A stretch of DNA of 12,303 nucleotides from PZPK01 sp047628385 (GTDB taxonomy: Bacteria > Pseudomonadota > Gammaproteobacteria > Pseudomonadales > Oleiphilaceae). Below, in pieces: positions 1 to 6,614 of this stretch (the first letter of the stretch is position 1; every line of letters begins with the position of its first letter). The stretch lies in NCBI GenBank assembly GCA_047628385.1, contig JBLHVH010000091.1:1-12303 (forward strand), written 5' to 3'. The notes below the pieces were generated by a model. The model saw only the letters and a program-made list of their open reading frames with translations, did not search any database and was not told the origin of the DNA. A program made the translations under genes and the position numbers.

Positions 1-1
1 G

Positions 2-136
2 AAGGGTCGACTAAAAGAAATTCTTCCCGACCATAAGACACTAGAGTTTGGTTTGTTTGCTATCTATCCGCATCGTCGATATTTATCTAAAAAAGTCAGA
101 TGCTTCATTGAATTTTTAATGGATGAACTTAAGTAA
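2..136 (+). CDS. LysR-family transcriptional regulator, C-terminal end only (5' truncated by window)
   Basis: An open frame enters the window at base 2 and stops at TAA 134-136, giving 44 residues. The translation reads like the end of a LysR substrate-binding domain: a G-R-L-x-x-[IL]-L-P-D stretch, then A-I-Y-P-H-R-R-Y-L-S-K-K-V-R, then F-I-E-F-L and a short helix. In LysR proteins the A-x-Y-P-x-R segment is the last beta strand and the V-R-x-F-I-x-F-L segment is the final helix. The DNA-binding half lies outside the window, so the target and effector cannot be named. A weak hairpin (150-162, CCTAA/TTAGG arms) follows the stop, with no U-tract. LysR genes often regulate a neighbour, but nothing here links it to the PEP-CTERM gene 257 bases downstream. 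Confidence 0.75.
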   Translation, partial: KGRLKEILPDHKTLEFGLFAIYPHRRYLSKKVRCFIEFLMDELK

Positions 137-276
137 GCAATAACCTCCCCCTAAGCTTTAGGTGATTAGGTATACAACTCGTGTCTAGTAAAGTTTTGGA
201 AGTCAGTATCAAGAGTATGTGGCTAATAATACTCTGCAGTAAAGTGTCGATAATTTTTACAGTAACCTATCGGGGC

Positions 277-308
277 GACATCAGTTTAAAAACTAAACAA
301 CTGATATC
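277..308. repeat. Imperfect inverted repeat upstream of the PEP-CTERM gene
   Basis: GACATCAGTT at 277-286 and AACTGATATC at 299-308 pair at 9 of 10 positions across a 12-base gap. The repeat ends 18 bases before the putative sigma-54 -24 element and 85 bases before the PEP-CTERM start codon. A site for an activator or another dimeric regulator is possible, although enhancer sites for sigma-54 activators usually lie further upstream. That role is an inference; only the symmetry is seen. Confidence 0.4.
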
Positions 309-325
309 TAGTGTTTTTAATAAGG

Positions 326-341
326 TGGTGTGTTTATTGCT
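326..341 (+). promoter_or_regulatory. Putative sigma-54 (RpoN) -24/-12 promoter for the PEP-CTERM gene
   Basis: TGGTGTG at 326-332, four bases, then TTGCT at 337-341. This has the exact geometry of the RpoN consensus (TGGCACG-N4-TTGC): the invariant GG (327-328) and GC (339-340) are ten bases apart. Transcription would start near 352, giving a leader of about 40 bases and a ribosome site AAGG eight bases before ATG 393. In many exosortase-bearing bacteria PEP-CTERM genes are controlled by RpoN with the PrsK/PrsR two-component pair, which makes this match more credible than an isolated motif. A TATACT at 343-348 could instead be a sigma-70 -10 box, but no good -35 precedes it. Confidence 0.5.
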
Positions 342-392
342 TTATACTAGGAATACATCCATATGAGAACAACGACCTAAAAGGCTATACCA

Positions 393-1010
393 ATGCGATC
401 ACTAAAACTTATTACTGCAACACTCCTGCTTGGACTGTCAGCGACCAGCCATGCCGCGATAATAGATGGCTGTGTTACTGGCGGTAGTGTCTACAAGGCA
501 AATAACTGTAAGTTTGAGGTTCTCAATACCGATCCACTTGAAAACAGAACAGGTGGCACGGAAGTTGGAAAAAATGATTTTAACGACGGATGGTTACACT
601 CTTTCGATGAAGAGCAAAACGTCTGGTCAGACGACTACAATGAAACTGTCTCAAGTCACTATGTTTTCTTCGACCCTAAAAAAAGTAAGACTGTTGAAGG
701 CTGGATTCAATTTGACGGGAATATCATCGATATCATTTGGGGTCGAACAGGTTTAATGAACACAGAGGCTCAATTCGGCTTAGATAGCGTAGATTATCAA
801 TACCCAAGATTGGTTGGACTAGAAAAACGAGACCGGCCTGGAACTACCAATGATGATAATTTTCTCTATATAGATGACTGGAAAGCCAGTTCTCCAGGCG
901 ACCACGTGCGCGTAATTACACAGGCTGTCTCCGTACCTGAACCTGGCTCATTTGCGCTGCTGGCTCTTGGGTTGGCTGGCCTTGCAGTAACTAGACGCCG
1001 GAATAAATAA
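393..1010 (+). CDS. Secreted PEP-CTERM sorting-domain protein of unknown function
   Basis: A 205-residue exported protein with an N-terminal signal peptide (basic R2-K5, hydrophobic 6-15, cleavage near S-H-A-A at 19-22). Its C-terminus is a textbook PEP-CTERM signal: V-P-E-P-G-S at 181-186, a hydrophobic helix at about 186-199, and R-R-R at 201-203. By family knowledge such tails are recognised and cleaved by a membrane exosortase (XrtA type), and the mature protein goes to the surface or exopolysaccharide matrix. The body is acidic and rich in W, Y and D, with only C27 and C39 near the mature N-terminus, which may form a disulfide; I recognise no enzymatic motif. AAGG eight bases before ATG 393 supports the start. 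No exosortase or polysaccharide gene is in the window, so it is a lone substrate served in trans. The sorting call is firm; the function of the body is unknown. Confidence 0.9.
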   Translation: MRSLKLITATLLLGLSATSHAAIIDGCVTGGSVYKANNCKFEVLNTDPLENRTGGTEVGKNDFNDGWLHSFDEEQNVWSDDYNETVSSHYVFFDPKKSKTVEGWIQFDGNIIDIIWGRTGLMNTEAQFGLDSVDYQYPRLVGLEKRDRPGTTNDDNFLYIDDWKASSPGDHVRVITQAVSVPEPGSFALLALGLAGLAVTRRRNK

Positions 1011-1347
1011 CAATTAAGGAGCGAAACTACAAGCGCCCCTTATAATCAGCACCTGACATAAGCACTACAAAATGCGGCTCCTTCGGGAGTCGTTCTGCTT
1101 TTAGAACTCCAGAACAACATGAATGACATCTAGACGTTTCAAGATCGAACACGGCGCGCTGGTTATTGCAGGGTCGTTACTAAAATATGAGTGACGCATG
1201 AAATATTATTTTTGAGACCTCTTGCATCGTGATCATTGAACAATTACGCTTAACTCATGGTTAGCACTATTCTAATGTCTCATAAATATATGAGCCTTAT
1301 TGTTTATTAAGTTAGAGATAAAGTGCATTAAGGCTTAGGCTAGGGAA
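1011..1347. other. 337-base gap between convergent genes; no gene seen
   Basis: The PEP-CTERM gene ends on the left and the minus-strand DJ-1 gene ends on the right. The gap holds the UUCG hairpin at 1076-1102 and a weaker hairpin at 1279-1294 (CTCAT/ATGAG arms, six-base loop), which could end minus-strand transcription, though no clear T-run follows it. I see no reading frame with a ribosome site and no RNA gene. Confidence 0.5.
1070..1102 (+). terminator. Hairpin terminator with UUCG loop after the PEP-CTERM gene
   Basis: GGCTCC (1076-1081), TTCG loop (1082-1085) and GGAGTC (1086-1091) form a six-pair stem with one G-U pair on a stable UUCG tetraloop. A run of A (1070-1072) precedes it and TTTT (1099-1102) follows, so the A and T runs can pair to lengthen the stem. 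It lies about 65 bases after the stop codon. The T-run is interrupted, so termination may be moderate. Confidence 0.55.
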
Positions 1348-1992
1348 CTAGATTTGAGCGCCGGTATACCATGCTTGGCTCGGTGTCGGCACACGCATTC
1401 TTAAACGTAAATTGTCAGTATTTTCTTTGTCCGTCAGGCGCTCCAATAATTTAAACGCAACTTCTAAAGCGGTACCTGGGCCTGTTGATGTAATGACGTT
1501 ACCATCGATGACGATCGGATGATCGACAAAATTAGCCCCCGAGTCTTCCAATTGTTGCTTACGTTTTCCACCAACCTGGTGATATGTCGTTGCGTTTTTA
1601 CCTTTCAGTACACCAGCTTCTCCAAGGCATATAGAGGAGACACATACACTGGCAATCACTTTTTTTTGTTTTGAAAAGTGACGAATTACATCCAAAAAAG
1701 GCTTGCTTAATGCTTCATCGTAAAAACCTGAAGGTTCGAACCCGCCCGGAATTGCGAGTGCATCAAAGCCATCAAGAAAGTGATCAAGAGTGCCATCAAA
1801 AATGACATTATTCAGTAAAGTGTTTGGTGTGAATTGTAAACCAAAAGTTGTTTTAATGATTGGCCTTAACCCCACATCCACTAACTCAATCTTTTCTTTA
1901 CCAATCAAAGTGGCCCAGCCCATCACATCAGTAAAAGCAGCCATTTCTAGGGGCTCAACGCCATTAGCAACAATCATTAATATACGTTTCAT
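1348..1992 (-). CDS. DJ-1/PfpI family protein (class I glutamine amidotransferase-like)
   Basis: 214 residues covering the whole DJ-1/PfpI flavodoxin-like fold. The acidic residue that activates the nucleophile is E16 in E-P-L-E; A-I-P-G-G-F-E-P-S-G is at 80-89; the nucleophile elbow A-S-V-C-V-S-S carries C117; T-T-Y-H has H138; and S-T-G-P-G-T-A-L-E-V-A-F is near the end. This Glu/Cys/His set is that of DJ-1-type chaperones, glyoxalase III/deglycase-like enzymes and isonitrile hydratase relatives; the sequence does not decide among them. AAGAGA before the ATG supports the start. It is the last gene of a minus-strand run behind glutaredoxin and GST, 82 bases after the GST stop, which favours a role in repair of oxidised or carbonyl-damaged molecules. 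The spacer contains a short hairpin (GGAC/GTCC) that may reduce its expression relative to GST. Confidence 0.88.
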   Translation of the reverse strand: MKRILMIVANGVEPLEMAAFTDVMGWATLIGKEKIELVDVGLRPIIKTTFGLQFTPNTLLNNVIFDGTLDHFLDGFDALAIPGGFEPSGFYDEALSKPFLDVIRHFSKQKKVIASVCVSSICLGEAGVLKGKNATTYHQVGGKRKQQLEDSGANFVDHPIVIDGNVITSTGPGTALEVAFKLLERLTDKENTDNLRLRMRVPTPSQAWYTGAQI

Positions 1993-2074
1993 AGCAATCT
2001 CTTAGATTTTTTTCACTGATTTACACTATTTCCCAGCGGACGTGTGTCCACTAGGAGATACTGAAGGTTGAGAT

Positions 2075-2698
2075 TTAAGCACTTAAGCCAACAGGTGTGG
2101 CAGCAAAAGCGACGAAACCTTTGAGTGACTCAAACCGTTTGATCCAAGCACGTATGTTAGGGTAAGCCTCAAGTGAAACGTCGCCCTCAGGGGCATGAGC
2201 GATATAGGCATAATTTGCCGTGTCCGCAATGGTCGGGTTATTTGTTGCTAACCAATTACGCCCTTCTAAATGAGCGTCAAGTAAGGCTAATATGCCATGG
2301 GAGGTATTAATGGCAGTTTTGTGGTCTAAATCTGCACCAAAAACATTCACTAAGCGAGCCGCTGCCGGACCAAACGCAATTTTTCCTGCTGCGACAGATA
2401 AAAAGCGCTGAACCTCTGCCTGTTCTTCCAAATCGCTTGGGTACCAAGAGCGGTCGTCATCATATTTAGTCGCTAAATAAACCAAGATGGCATTTGAATC
2501 TGAGATGGTCACATCCCCATCATCGATAGCAGGTACTTGGCCAAACGAATTTTTGCTTAAAAATTCAGCTTGTTTTTGAGCTCCGCTCATTAAATCAACA
2601 TCGATGATCTCGGCATCTAATCCCAAAAGCGATAATTGCGCTTCAACACGGTGAGAATGACCTGAAAGTGGGTGACGGTATAATTTGATTATTGACAT
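2075..2698 (-). CDS. Glutathione S-transferase family protein
   Basis: 207 residues with the two GST domains. The N-terminal thioredoxin fold begins I-K-L-Y-R-H-P-L-S-G-H-S-H-R-V (4-18), has the cis-proline motif Q-V-P-A-I at 54-58, and has the glutathione-binding D-S-N-A-I-L-V-Y-L at 67-75. The rest is the helical C-terminal domain with the N-capping-like T-I-A-D-T motif. The likely catalytic residue is one of the serines near S12/S15, as in bacterial and theta-like GSTs. It conjugates or reduces electrophiles with glutathione in the cytoplasm; the substrate cannot be read from sequence. GGAG eight bases before the ATG supports the start. The glutaredoxin gene ends 46 bases upstream, so the two are probably co-transcribed, joining two glutathione-dependent functions. 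Confidence 0.9.
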   Translation of the reverse strand: MSIIKLYRHPLSGHSHRVEAQLSLLGLDAEIIDVDLMSGAQKQAEFLSKNSFGQVPAIDDGDVTISDSNAILVYLATKYDDDRSWYPSDLEEQAEVQRFLSVAAGKIAFGPAAARLVNVFGADLDHKTAINTSHGILALLDAHLEGRNWLATNNPTIADTANYAYIAHAPEGDVSLEAYPNIRAWIKRFESLKGFVAFAATPVGLSA

Positions 2699-2744
2699 GA
2701 TATTGCTCCAATTTAAATGAGTGTTTTAAAAATTAAGTTATTCA

Positions 2745-3020
2745 TTACTTCACTTCGTTTGTCATTTGGTTAGACATTACATTAGATAAGCGATTGTGCT
2801 TTTCAAGTTGTAGTAGGGCTTCAAACCCACCAAATGCTTGATTATTAATAAAGAGTTGAGGGTAAGTTCGACCCTTTGTTCTACTGCACATTTCACTTAT
2901 CTTTTCTGGGTGCTGGTAAACATCGTATTCTGTAAAGGCTAATCCCTTACTGGCTAATAAGCGCTTTGCATGCGTACAGTAACCACACCCCGGTCGTGTA
3001 TACATTTCAATATTGTTCAT
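2745..3020 (-). CDS. Glutaredoxin (GrxC-like)
   Basis: A small thioredoxin-fold oxidoreductase. The active site reads T-R-P-G-C-G-Y-C, a C-G-Y-C variant of the usual C-P-Y-C. The cis-proline is in T-Y-P-Q-L-F-I, and the glutathione-binding G-G-F-E-A-L follows. I prefer the ATG at 3020, giving 91 residues starting M-N-N-I-E-M-Y-T, because the family begins directly at this first strand and a weak GAG lies about ten bases upstream. An in-frame ATG at 3041 would add seven residues and has no ribosome site. The tail after the fold (about ten residues, N-V-M-S-N-Q onward) is longer than usual. It reduces glutathione-mixed disulfides in the cytoplasm. It is the first gene of the Grx-GST-DJ-1 run and is divergent from the TetR gene. 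Confidence 0.85.
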   Translation of the reverse strand: MNNIEMYTRPGCGYCTHAKRLLASKGLAFTEYDVYQHPEKISEMCSRTKGRTYPQLFINNQAFGGFEALLQLEKHNRLSNVMSNQMTNEVK

Positions 3021-3228
3021 ATCGAGTCTCAAAACTTTCATAAGTAAATGTTATTTCAACTCAGCAATCGCTGACTTGTTTATCTCGCTTGCTTTGTTGA
3101 TGTGATCAGTATCCATATTTCTTTAATGGTGATAAATAGGGGTTATATTGAATTAATGTAAACATAATGTTGACAATTAAGTGGCGTTATAAGATCTCTT
3201 TATGCGAGTAGGTGTTGACATTCATGTT

Positions 3229-3246
3229 CTACCTTACGTAAGGTAG
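3229..3246. promoter_or_regulatory. 18-bp perfect palindromic operator at the TetR start
   Basis: CTACCTTACGTAAGGTAG is its own reverse complement. It ends five bases before the TetR ATG, and its right arm contains the AAGG that would serve as the ribosome site. A TTGACA at 3215-3220 lies just upstream, so a bound repressor would cover the start of transcription or the leader. A near-identical copy precedes the alpha/beta hydrolase gene at 3850-3867, which strongly suggests a specific site for this TetR protein. Confidence 0.8.
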
Positions 3247-3251
3247 GTGAT

Positions 3252-3830
3252 ATGAAAATACTTAATGATACTCGTACCGCGATTCTCGACGTCGCACAAG
3301 ACATGGTTCAACGCCAATCGATTAGTGGCGTCAGCTTTCAAGAGCTGGCTAACCGTGTCGGTATTAAGAAAGGTAGTGTCTATTACCATTTCGAAAGCAA
3401 AGATAACTTAGCGGTGGCACTGCTTGAGCGGGCCACATCAGTGATGAAAGAAAGCTTTATACGTGGAAAAACCAAGAGCCCAGTTGAACGACTTAATTAT
3501 TTTCTCAATATTTATCGGCACCATATTATACCGGCCGAGAAATTATGCCCGGGTGGTGCTTTTGCAGGTGAGTGGGGTAAGTTGTCTAGCCCCGTCAAAG
3601 CACAAGTTAATAGATTAATTGATGCGCAAGTGAAAGGTGTGAGTGAAATACTGACCGAAGGAATACAAGGTGGTGAATTTAATGACCATGCAAAGACTGT
3701 TGAAGAGCTTGCGCAATGGGTGATTGCCTGTATACAGGGTGCTTTAGTTACAAGTCGAATTACTGAAAGTCGCGTTATGTTTGAAACTACGCTTACAATA
3801 ATTACTGAGTATCTGAGACAGAAAAGTTAA
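3252..3830 (+). CDS. TetR/AcrR-family repressor, NemR-like
   Basis: 192 residues, a normal TetR length. The N-terminal helix-turn-helix spans about 10-55, with V-S-F-Q-E-L-A-N-R-V-G-I-K-K-G-S-V-Y-Y-H-F-E-S-K-D typical of the family. The C-terminal half is the ligand/dimer domain. C99, in L-C-P-G-G-A-F-A-G-E-W, is placed like the reactive cysteine of NemR-type repressors that sense electrophiles; C160 lies later. An 18-bp perfect palindrome overlaps its ribosome site, so autorepression is likely. The next gene in the same direction is the alpha/beta hydrolase, preceded by a second copy of the palindrome. The divergent glutathione genes suggest a reactive-electrophile signal, but no operator copy sits close to their start, so control of that side is unproven. 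The family and DNA-site calls are strong; the effector is inference. Confidence 0.92.
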   Translation: MKILNDTRTAILDVAQDMVQRQSISGVSFQELANRVGIKKGSVYYHFESKDNLAVALLERATSVMKESFIRGKTKSPVERLNYFLNIYRHHIIPAEKLCPGGAFAGEWGKLSSPVKAQVNRLIDAQVKGVSEILTEGIQGGEFNDHAKTVEELAQWVIACIQGALVTSRITESRVMFETTLTIITEYLRQKS

Positions 3831-3849
3831 AAAATTTTGACCACCATAC

Positions 3850-3867
3850 CTACCTTACGTCAGGTAG
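3850..3867. promoter_or_regulatory. Second copy of the TetR operator, before the hydrolase gene
   Basis: CTACCTTACGTCAGGTAG matches the upstream palindrome at 17 of 18 positions (C instead of A at 3861). It lies 20 bases after the TetR stop and 23 bases before the hydrolase ATG, just ahead of the ribosome site. The imperfect right arm may bind more weakly than the site at the repressor's own start. Its position allows separate control of the hydrolase. Confidence 0.8.
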
Positions 3868-3890
3868 AATTTTTGAATTAGGAGAATAAG

Positions 3891-4742
3891 ATGAACTACG
3901 CTTTAGAAGGTTATAAATTAACAAACCGTATCGGCAGTGTGATTGCACCTAATTGGGCGGCCAAAAATGCAAGTATCAAGTTCTTGAGCCCAAACCGTTA
4001 CGCAATTAAGGCGTGGGAGCAAGAAGCAGAGAAAGCGGGTACACGCTTTAACTTATCTGAAGAGGTAAGTGCTATACGATGGTCTCAGAACGAAAATACT
4101 GATGATGGAAAGTCATCTGGTAACGGTAAGCAGATTCTGCTTGTTCACGGTTGGGAAAGTCGAGCAACTCAAATGTATGGCTTAGTTAAAGGGCTGGTGA
4201 AACAAGGATATACCATTTTTGCGGTTGATATGCCTGGGCATGGACACTCATCTGGCGAAACATCGAATGCTTATCTTTTTTCACAAACAGTAAAACTAGC
4301 ACAACAAGAGCTCGGTCATTTTCATGCGATCATTGGTCATTCAATGGGCGCAGGTGCGGCAGCCATTGCTGTAGGACAGGGCGTGACAACCGATAAACTA
4401 GTGCTAATTTCAGGCCCGTCTTCAATTGAAAATGTACTACGTCGATTTTCCTGTTTTGTAGGTTTGAACAAAAAAACCACTAATAAATTCCTTGGTTTTA
4501 TCGGCCACTATGTCGGTGTATCGGCCTCTGAATTAGATGCTACAAAATTGCTTCAGGCCTGTGATATACCAGCGCTGTTAATTCATGATGAACACGATAT
4601 TGAAGTGCCTGTCACTGAATCAACACGTTTAGCGCCTGTGTTTAATGATTCAGAGTTGTTTGTAACCCAAGGCTTAGGACATCGAAGGATCTTAAAGTCC
4701 GATGAAGTGTTTGCGAAGATAAACAGTTTCGTCAATGCATAA
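3891..4742 (+). CDS. Alpha/beta-hydrolase fold protein
   Basis: 283 residues with the full alpha/beta-hydrolase set. The oxyanion segment L-L-V-H-G-W is at 83-88, D-M-P-G-H-G-H-S-S-G is at 113-122, and the nucleophile elbow G-H-S-M-G has S151. The acid is probably D236 in I-H-D-E-H-D, and the base is H264 in G-L-G-H-R-R-I-L. There is no signal peptide, so it is cytoplasmic. The substrate (ester, thioester or lactone) cannot be deduced. TTAGGAG with a normal spacer precedes ATG 3891. It follows the TetR gene by 60 bases and carries its own copy of that repressor's palindrome, so it is the most likely direct target. Residues 1-75, ahead of the core, resemble the N-terminal extension common in serine-hydrolase relatives placed beside TetR genes. 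Confidence 0.9.
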   Translation: MNYALEGYKLTNRIGSVIAPNWAAKNASIKFLSPNRYAIKAWEQEAEKAGTRFNLSEEVSAIRWSQNENTDDGKSSGNGKQILLVHGWESRATQMYGLVKGLVKQGYTIFAVDMPGHGHSSGETSNAYLFSQTVKLAQQELGHFHAIIGHSMGAGAAAIAVGQGVTTDKLVLISGPSSIENVLRRFSCFVGLNKKTTNKFLGFIGHYVGVSASELDATKLLQACDIPALLIHDEHDIEVPVTESTRLAPVFNDSELFVTQGLGHRRILKSDEVFAKINSFVNA

Positions 4743-4749
4743 GTCGGCT

Positions 4750-4787
4750 AAACATTGAAATGTTTCTCCACTGACTTCCTATAAGTC
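4750..4787 (+). terminator. Possible weak terminator after the hydrolase gene
   Basis: AAACATT-GA-AATGTTT (4750-4765) is a perfect but AT-rich inverted repeat eight bases after the stop. A second short hairpin (GACTT/AAGTC, 4773-4787) is followed by GGGTTATTT. Neither has a GC-rich stem with a clean T-run, so termination is only plausible. Confidence 0.3.
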
Positions 4788-4910
4788 GGGTTATTTAAGG
4801 AAATACTGCGTTGAGTTCAGGAAAGCATCGAAGCTAATAGCTTGAATGGCAACGCTAAGCCGAATCATATGGTCGCTAAAATTCAGTAGTGATATCCATT
4901 AACGGTTATT

Positions 4911-5243
4911 CTACAAGTACCACCAAAATCGGCACTTGGTAAAGCGATTGCCTATAGTTTAAATCAGTGGCCAAAACTGACTCGTTACTTGGGTGATGGT
5001 CATCTAAATATCGATAACAACCTTGCAGAAAGAGCGATTAAACCCTTTGTTATTAGTCGGAAAAACTAGCTATTTTCAAACACCGCAAGTGGTGCTCATG
5101 CCAGCAGCATTCTTTACACTATCGTTGAAACGGCGAAAGCGAATAACTTAGTACTATTCGCTTATCTGAATCATATTAGTAGCGTGTTGAGTGAACCTCA
5201 GGATGATCAAACTCTGAATGAGTTATTGCCTGGAATGTTAGTT
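4911..5243 (+). pseudogene. IS66-family transposase (TnpC) C-terminal remnant
   Basis: The reading frame from 4911 matches the end of IS66 TnpC: Q-V-P-P-K-S-A-L-G-K-A-I-A-Y, then Q-W-P-K-L-T-R-Y-L-x-D-G, then I-D-N-N-L-A-E-R-A-I-K-P-F-V-I (containing the last catalytic E), and then S-R-K-N. The codon after K-N, normally TGG for Trp, is TAG at 5067-5069. Matching sequence continues past it (L-F-S-N-T-A-S-G-A-H-A-S-S-I-L-Y through E-T-A-K-A-N). Near the end E-L-L-P is followed by G-M-L where the family has P-W-N-V; one missing T would explain this. There is no start and no N-terminal two thirds: it is truncated at about 4911. The element's right terminal sequence probably reaches the CTTAC at 5280-5284. 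It is dead on three counts. Confidence 0.85.
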
Positions 5244-5284
5244 TACCGCCTCATTAATGGGGCGCTATGTGCGGTTGCTCTTAC
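4911..5284 (+). mobile_element. Truncated IS66-family element, right end only
   Basis: This covers the transposase remnant plus about 40 bases of non-coding end. Read from the right, the terminus starts GTAAG and continues through a GC-rich stretch, as IS66-family ends usually do. No left end, tnpA or tnpB is present. The IS30 remnant begins six bases further on, so the two elements abut. Confidence 0.6.
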
Positions 5285-5290
5285 GTTTAC

Positions 5291-6423
5291 GTTCAACTGG
5301 TCGATGCAATACTTTATTCTTAGGTCAAAGAAGGAGTATTGATAATGAAAAGAAAAATTCGAATCGTATACACGGAAAAACAAAAGGCTGTAATTTTTAA
5401 CGTTGGCAAAAAGGCGATTATATACGTTCAATAGCGCGCTTATTTGATAAACTGGCTTACTCATTTCTCGCATATTATTTAAGGCGGGAGGCATTCGATC
5501 ACCGAGTCAAACACGTTCAAGTAAGGTACTGAAACTTTCAGAGCGAGAAGAAATATCTAGAGGCATAGCGGTCTGCCAATCAGTTAGGTTCGTCGCCTAT
5601 CTATTAGATCGCTCTCCATCAAGAATTAGTCGTAAAATGAATCATAATGGTGGTTATTCTCGGTATAGAGCCACTAAAGCTAATCAAGCTGCTTGGGATA
5701 GAGCGCTAAGTCTTAAGTTGTGTAAACTGGGTGGTAATAAAAACTTGAGTCGAATTATAGCCACAAAACTTCAGAGAAAATGGTCTCCAGAACAAATATC
5801 TGGTTGGTTAAAAAGATCAAATCCTCAATATGAGTACAATTACGTGTCACACGAAACTATTTATTCAAACTCGAGGCGTTTTAAAAAAATAGAGGGCTTG
5901 GACAAATCACGAATGCGGTAACAATTCATGAACGACCCCATCAGTATAAGACCGAGCGGTGCCAGGCCATTGGGAGGGCACCTAATTGCTGGCTCAAATA
6001 TTAGCTATATAGCCACACTAGTTAAGCGACATTCACGCTGTGTCATGCTGGATAAGGTTAAGAAGAAAGACACTGAAAGTGTTGTATCAGCACTCATAAA
6101 ACAAGCTAATAAATTACCTACTGAATTATATAAATCACTAACATGGGCTAGAGGAAAAGAGCTATCCGATCATAAACGATTTACACTGAAAAAAATATTG
6201 ACGTTTACTTTTGTGACCCTAGCAGTCTATGGCAGCGTGGTTCCAATGAGAACACTAATCGTTTGCTTAGGCAGTGTTTTCCAAAAGATACTGACATATC
6301 AGTTCCCACGCAAGCTAAACTTAGTGCTGTAGTATGTCAGTTAAATGAAAGACCACGTAAGACGCTAGACTACGAAACACCAGCAGAACGATTTAATGAG
6401 AGTGTTGCGTCGACCGGTTGAAC
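5291..6423 (+). mobile_element. IS30-family insertion sequence, degenerate copy with both inverted repeats
   Basis: A 23-bp terminal inverted repeat survives: 5291-5313 (begins GTTCAACTGG) and 6401-6423 (its complement begins GTTCAACCGG), with 20 of 23 positions matching. All three mismatches are C-to-T type changes. The element spans about 1.13 kb and holds one transposase gene whose stop codon lies inside the right repeat, as is typical of this IS30 subgroup. I could not find a matching target duplication at the flanks. It sits directly beside the IS66 remnant, consistent with insertions gathering in a neutral spot between the hydrolase and AraC genes. Confidence 0.85.
5345..6421 (+). pseudogene. 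IS30-family transposase, frameshifted pseudogene
   Basis: AGGAG precedes ATG 5345, and the frame starts M-K-R-K-I-R with Y-T-E-K-Q-K. After I-F the frame shifts: the next frame reads R-W-Q-K-G-D-Y-I-R-S-I-A-R-L-F-D-K. Another shift leads to the L-S-E-R-E-E-I-S-R-G-I-A region and the long stretch at 5637-5921 (N-G-G-Y-S-R-Y-R-A-T-K-A, K-W-S-P-E-Q-I-S-G-W-L). After H-E-T-I-Y the frame breaks again, most of the linker is deleted, and the core resumes at L-I-A-G-S-N-I-S-Y-I-A-T-L-V. The DDE site is gone: the first D (in G-D-L-I-A-G) is H after a frameshift and the second (in L-T-W-D-R-G) is A. The third, E in W-Q-R-G-S-N-E-N-T-N-R, survives in another frame. The end V-A-S-T-G-stop is intact. There are at least four lesions. 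Confidence 0.88.
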
Positions 6424-6614
6424 TCACCTATAAAAGCGATACCTTTTGTATACATCTGCAATGACCAAATGTTTTATTTTATGATTAATGGGTTTGTCAG
6501 GATTTTAAAAATTATACTAAGGCTATTAATTTACAAGGAAATATGGAAAGCTGACGGTCAAACCAATCAGCTTACTTTCTTTGGGTAAGACCAGCTATTT
6601 ACTTAGAGAAAATA

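Noticed and set aside
181..366. 61-codon open frame before the PEP-CTERM gene
   Set aside because: Starts at GTG without a ribosome site, overlaps the inverted repeat and the promoter element, and has no recognisable domain.
3170..3195. TTGACA followed by TAAGAT as a sigma-70 promoter for the TetR gene
   Set aside because: The spacer is only 14 bases, too short for a normal promoter; a second TTGACA at 3215 lacks a good -10. The promoter is near but could not be placed.
5243..5494. 83-codon minus-strand open frame
   Set aside because: It lies across the IS66 end and the IS30 left repeat and start, antisense to recognisable transposase sequence; no ribosome site and no family resemblance.
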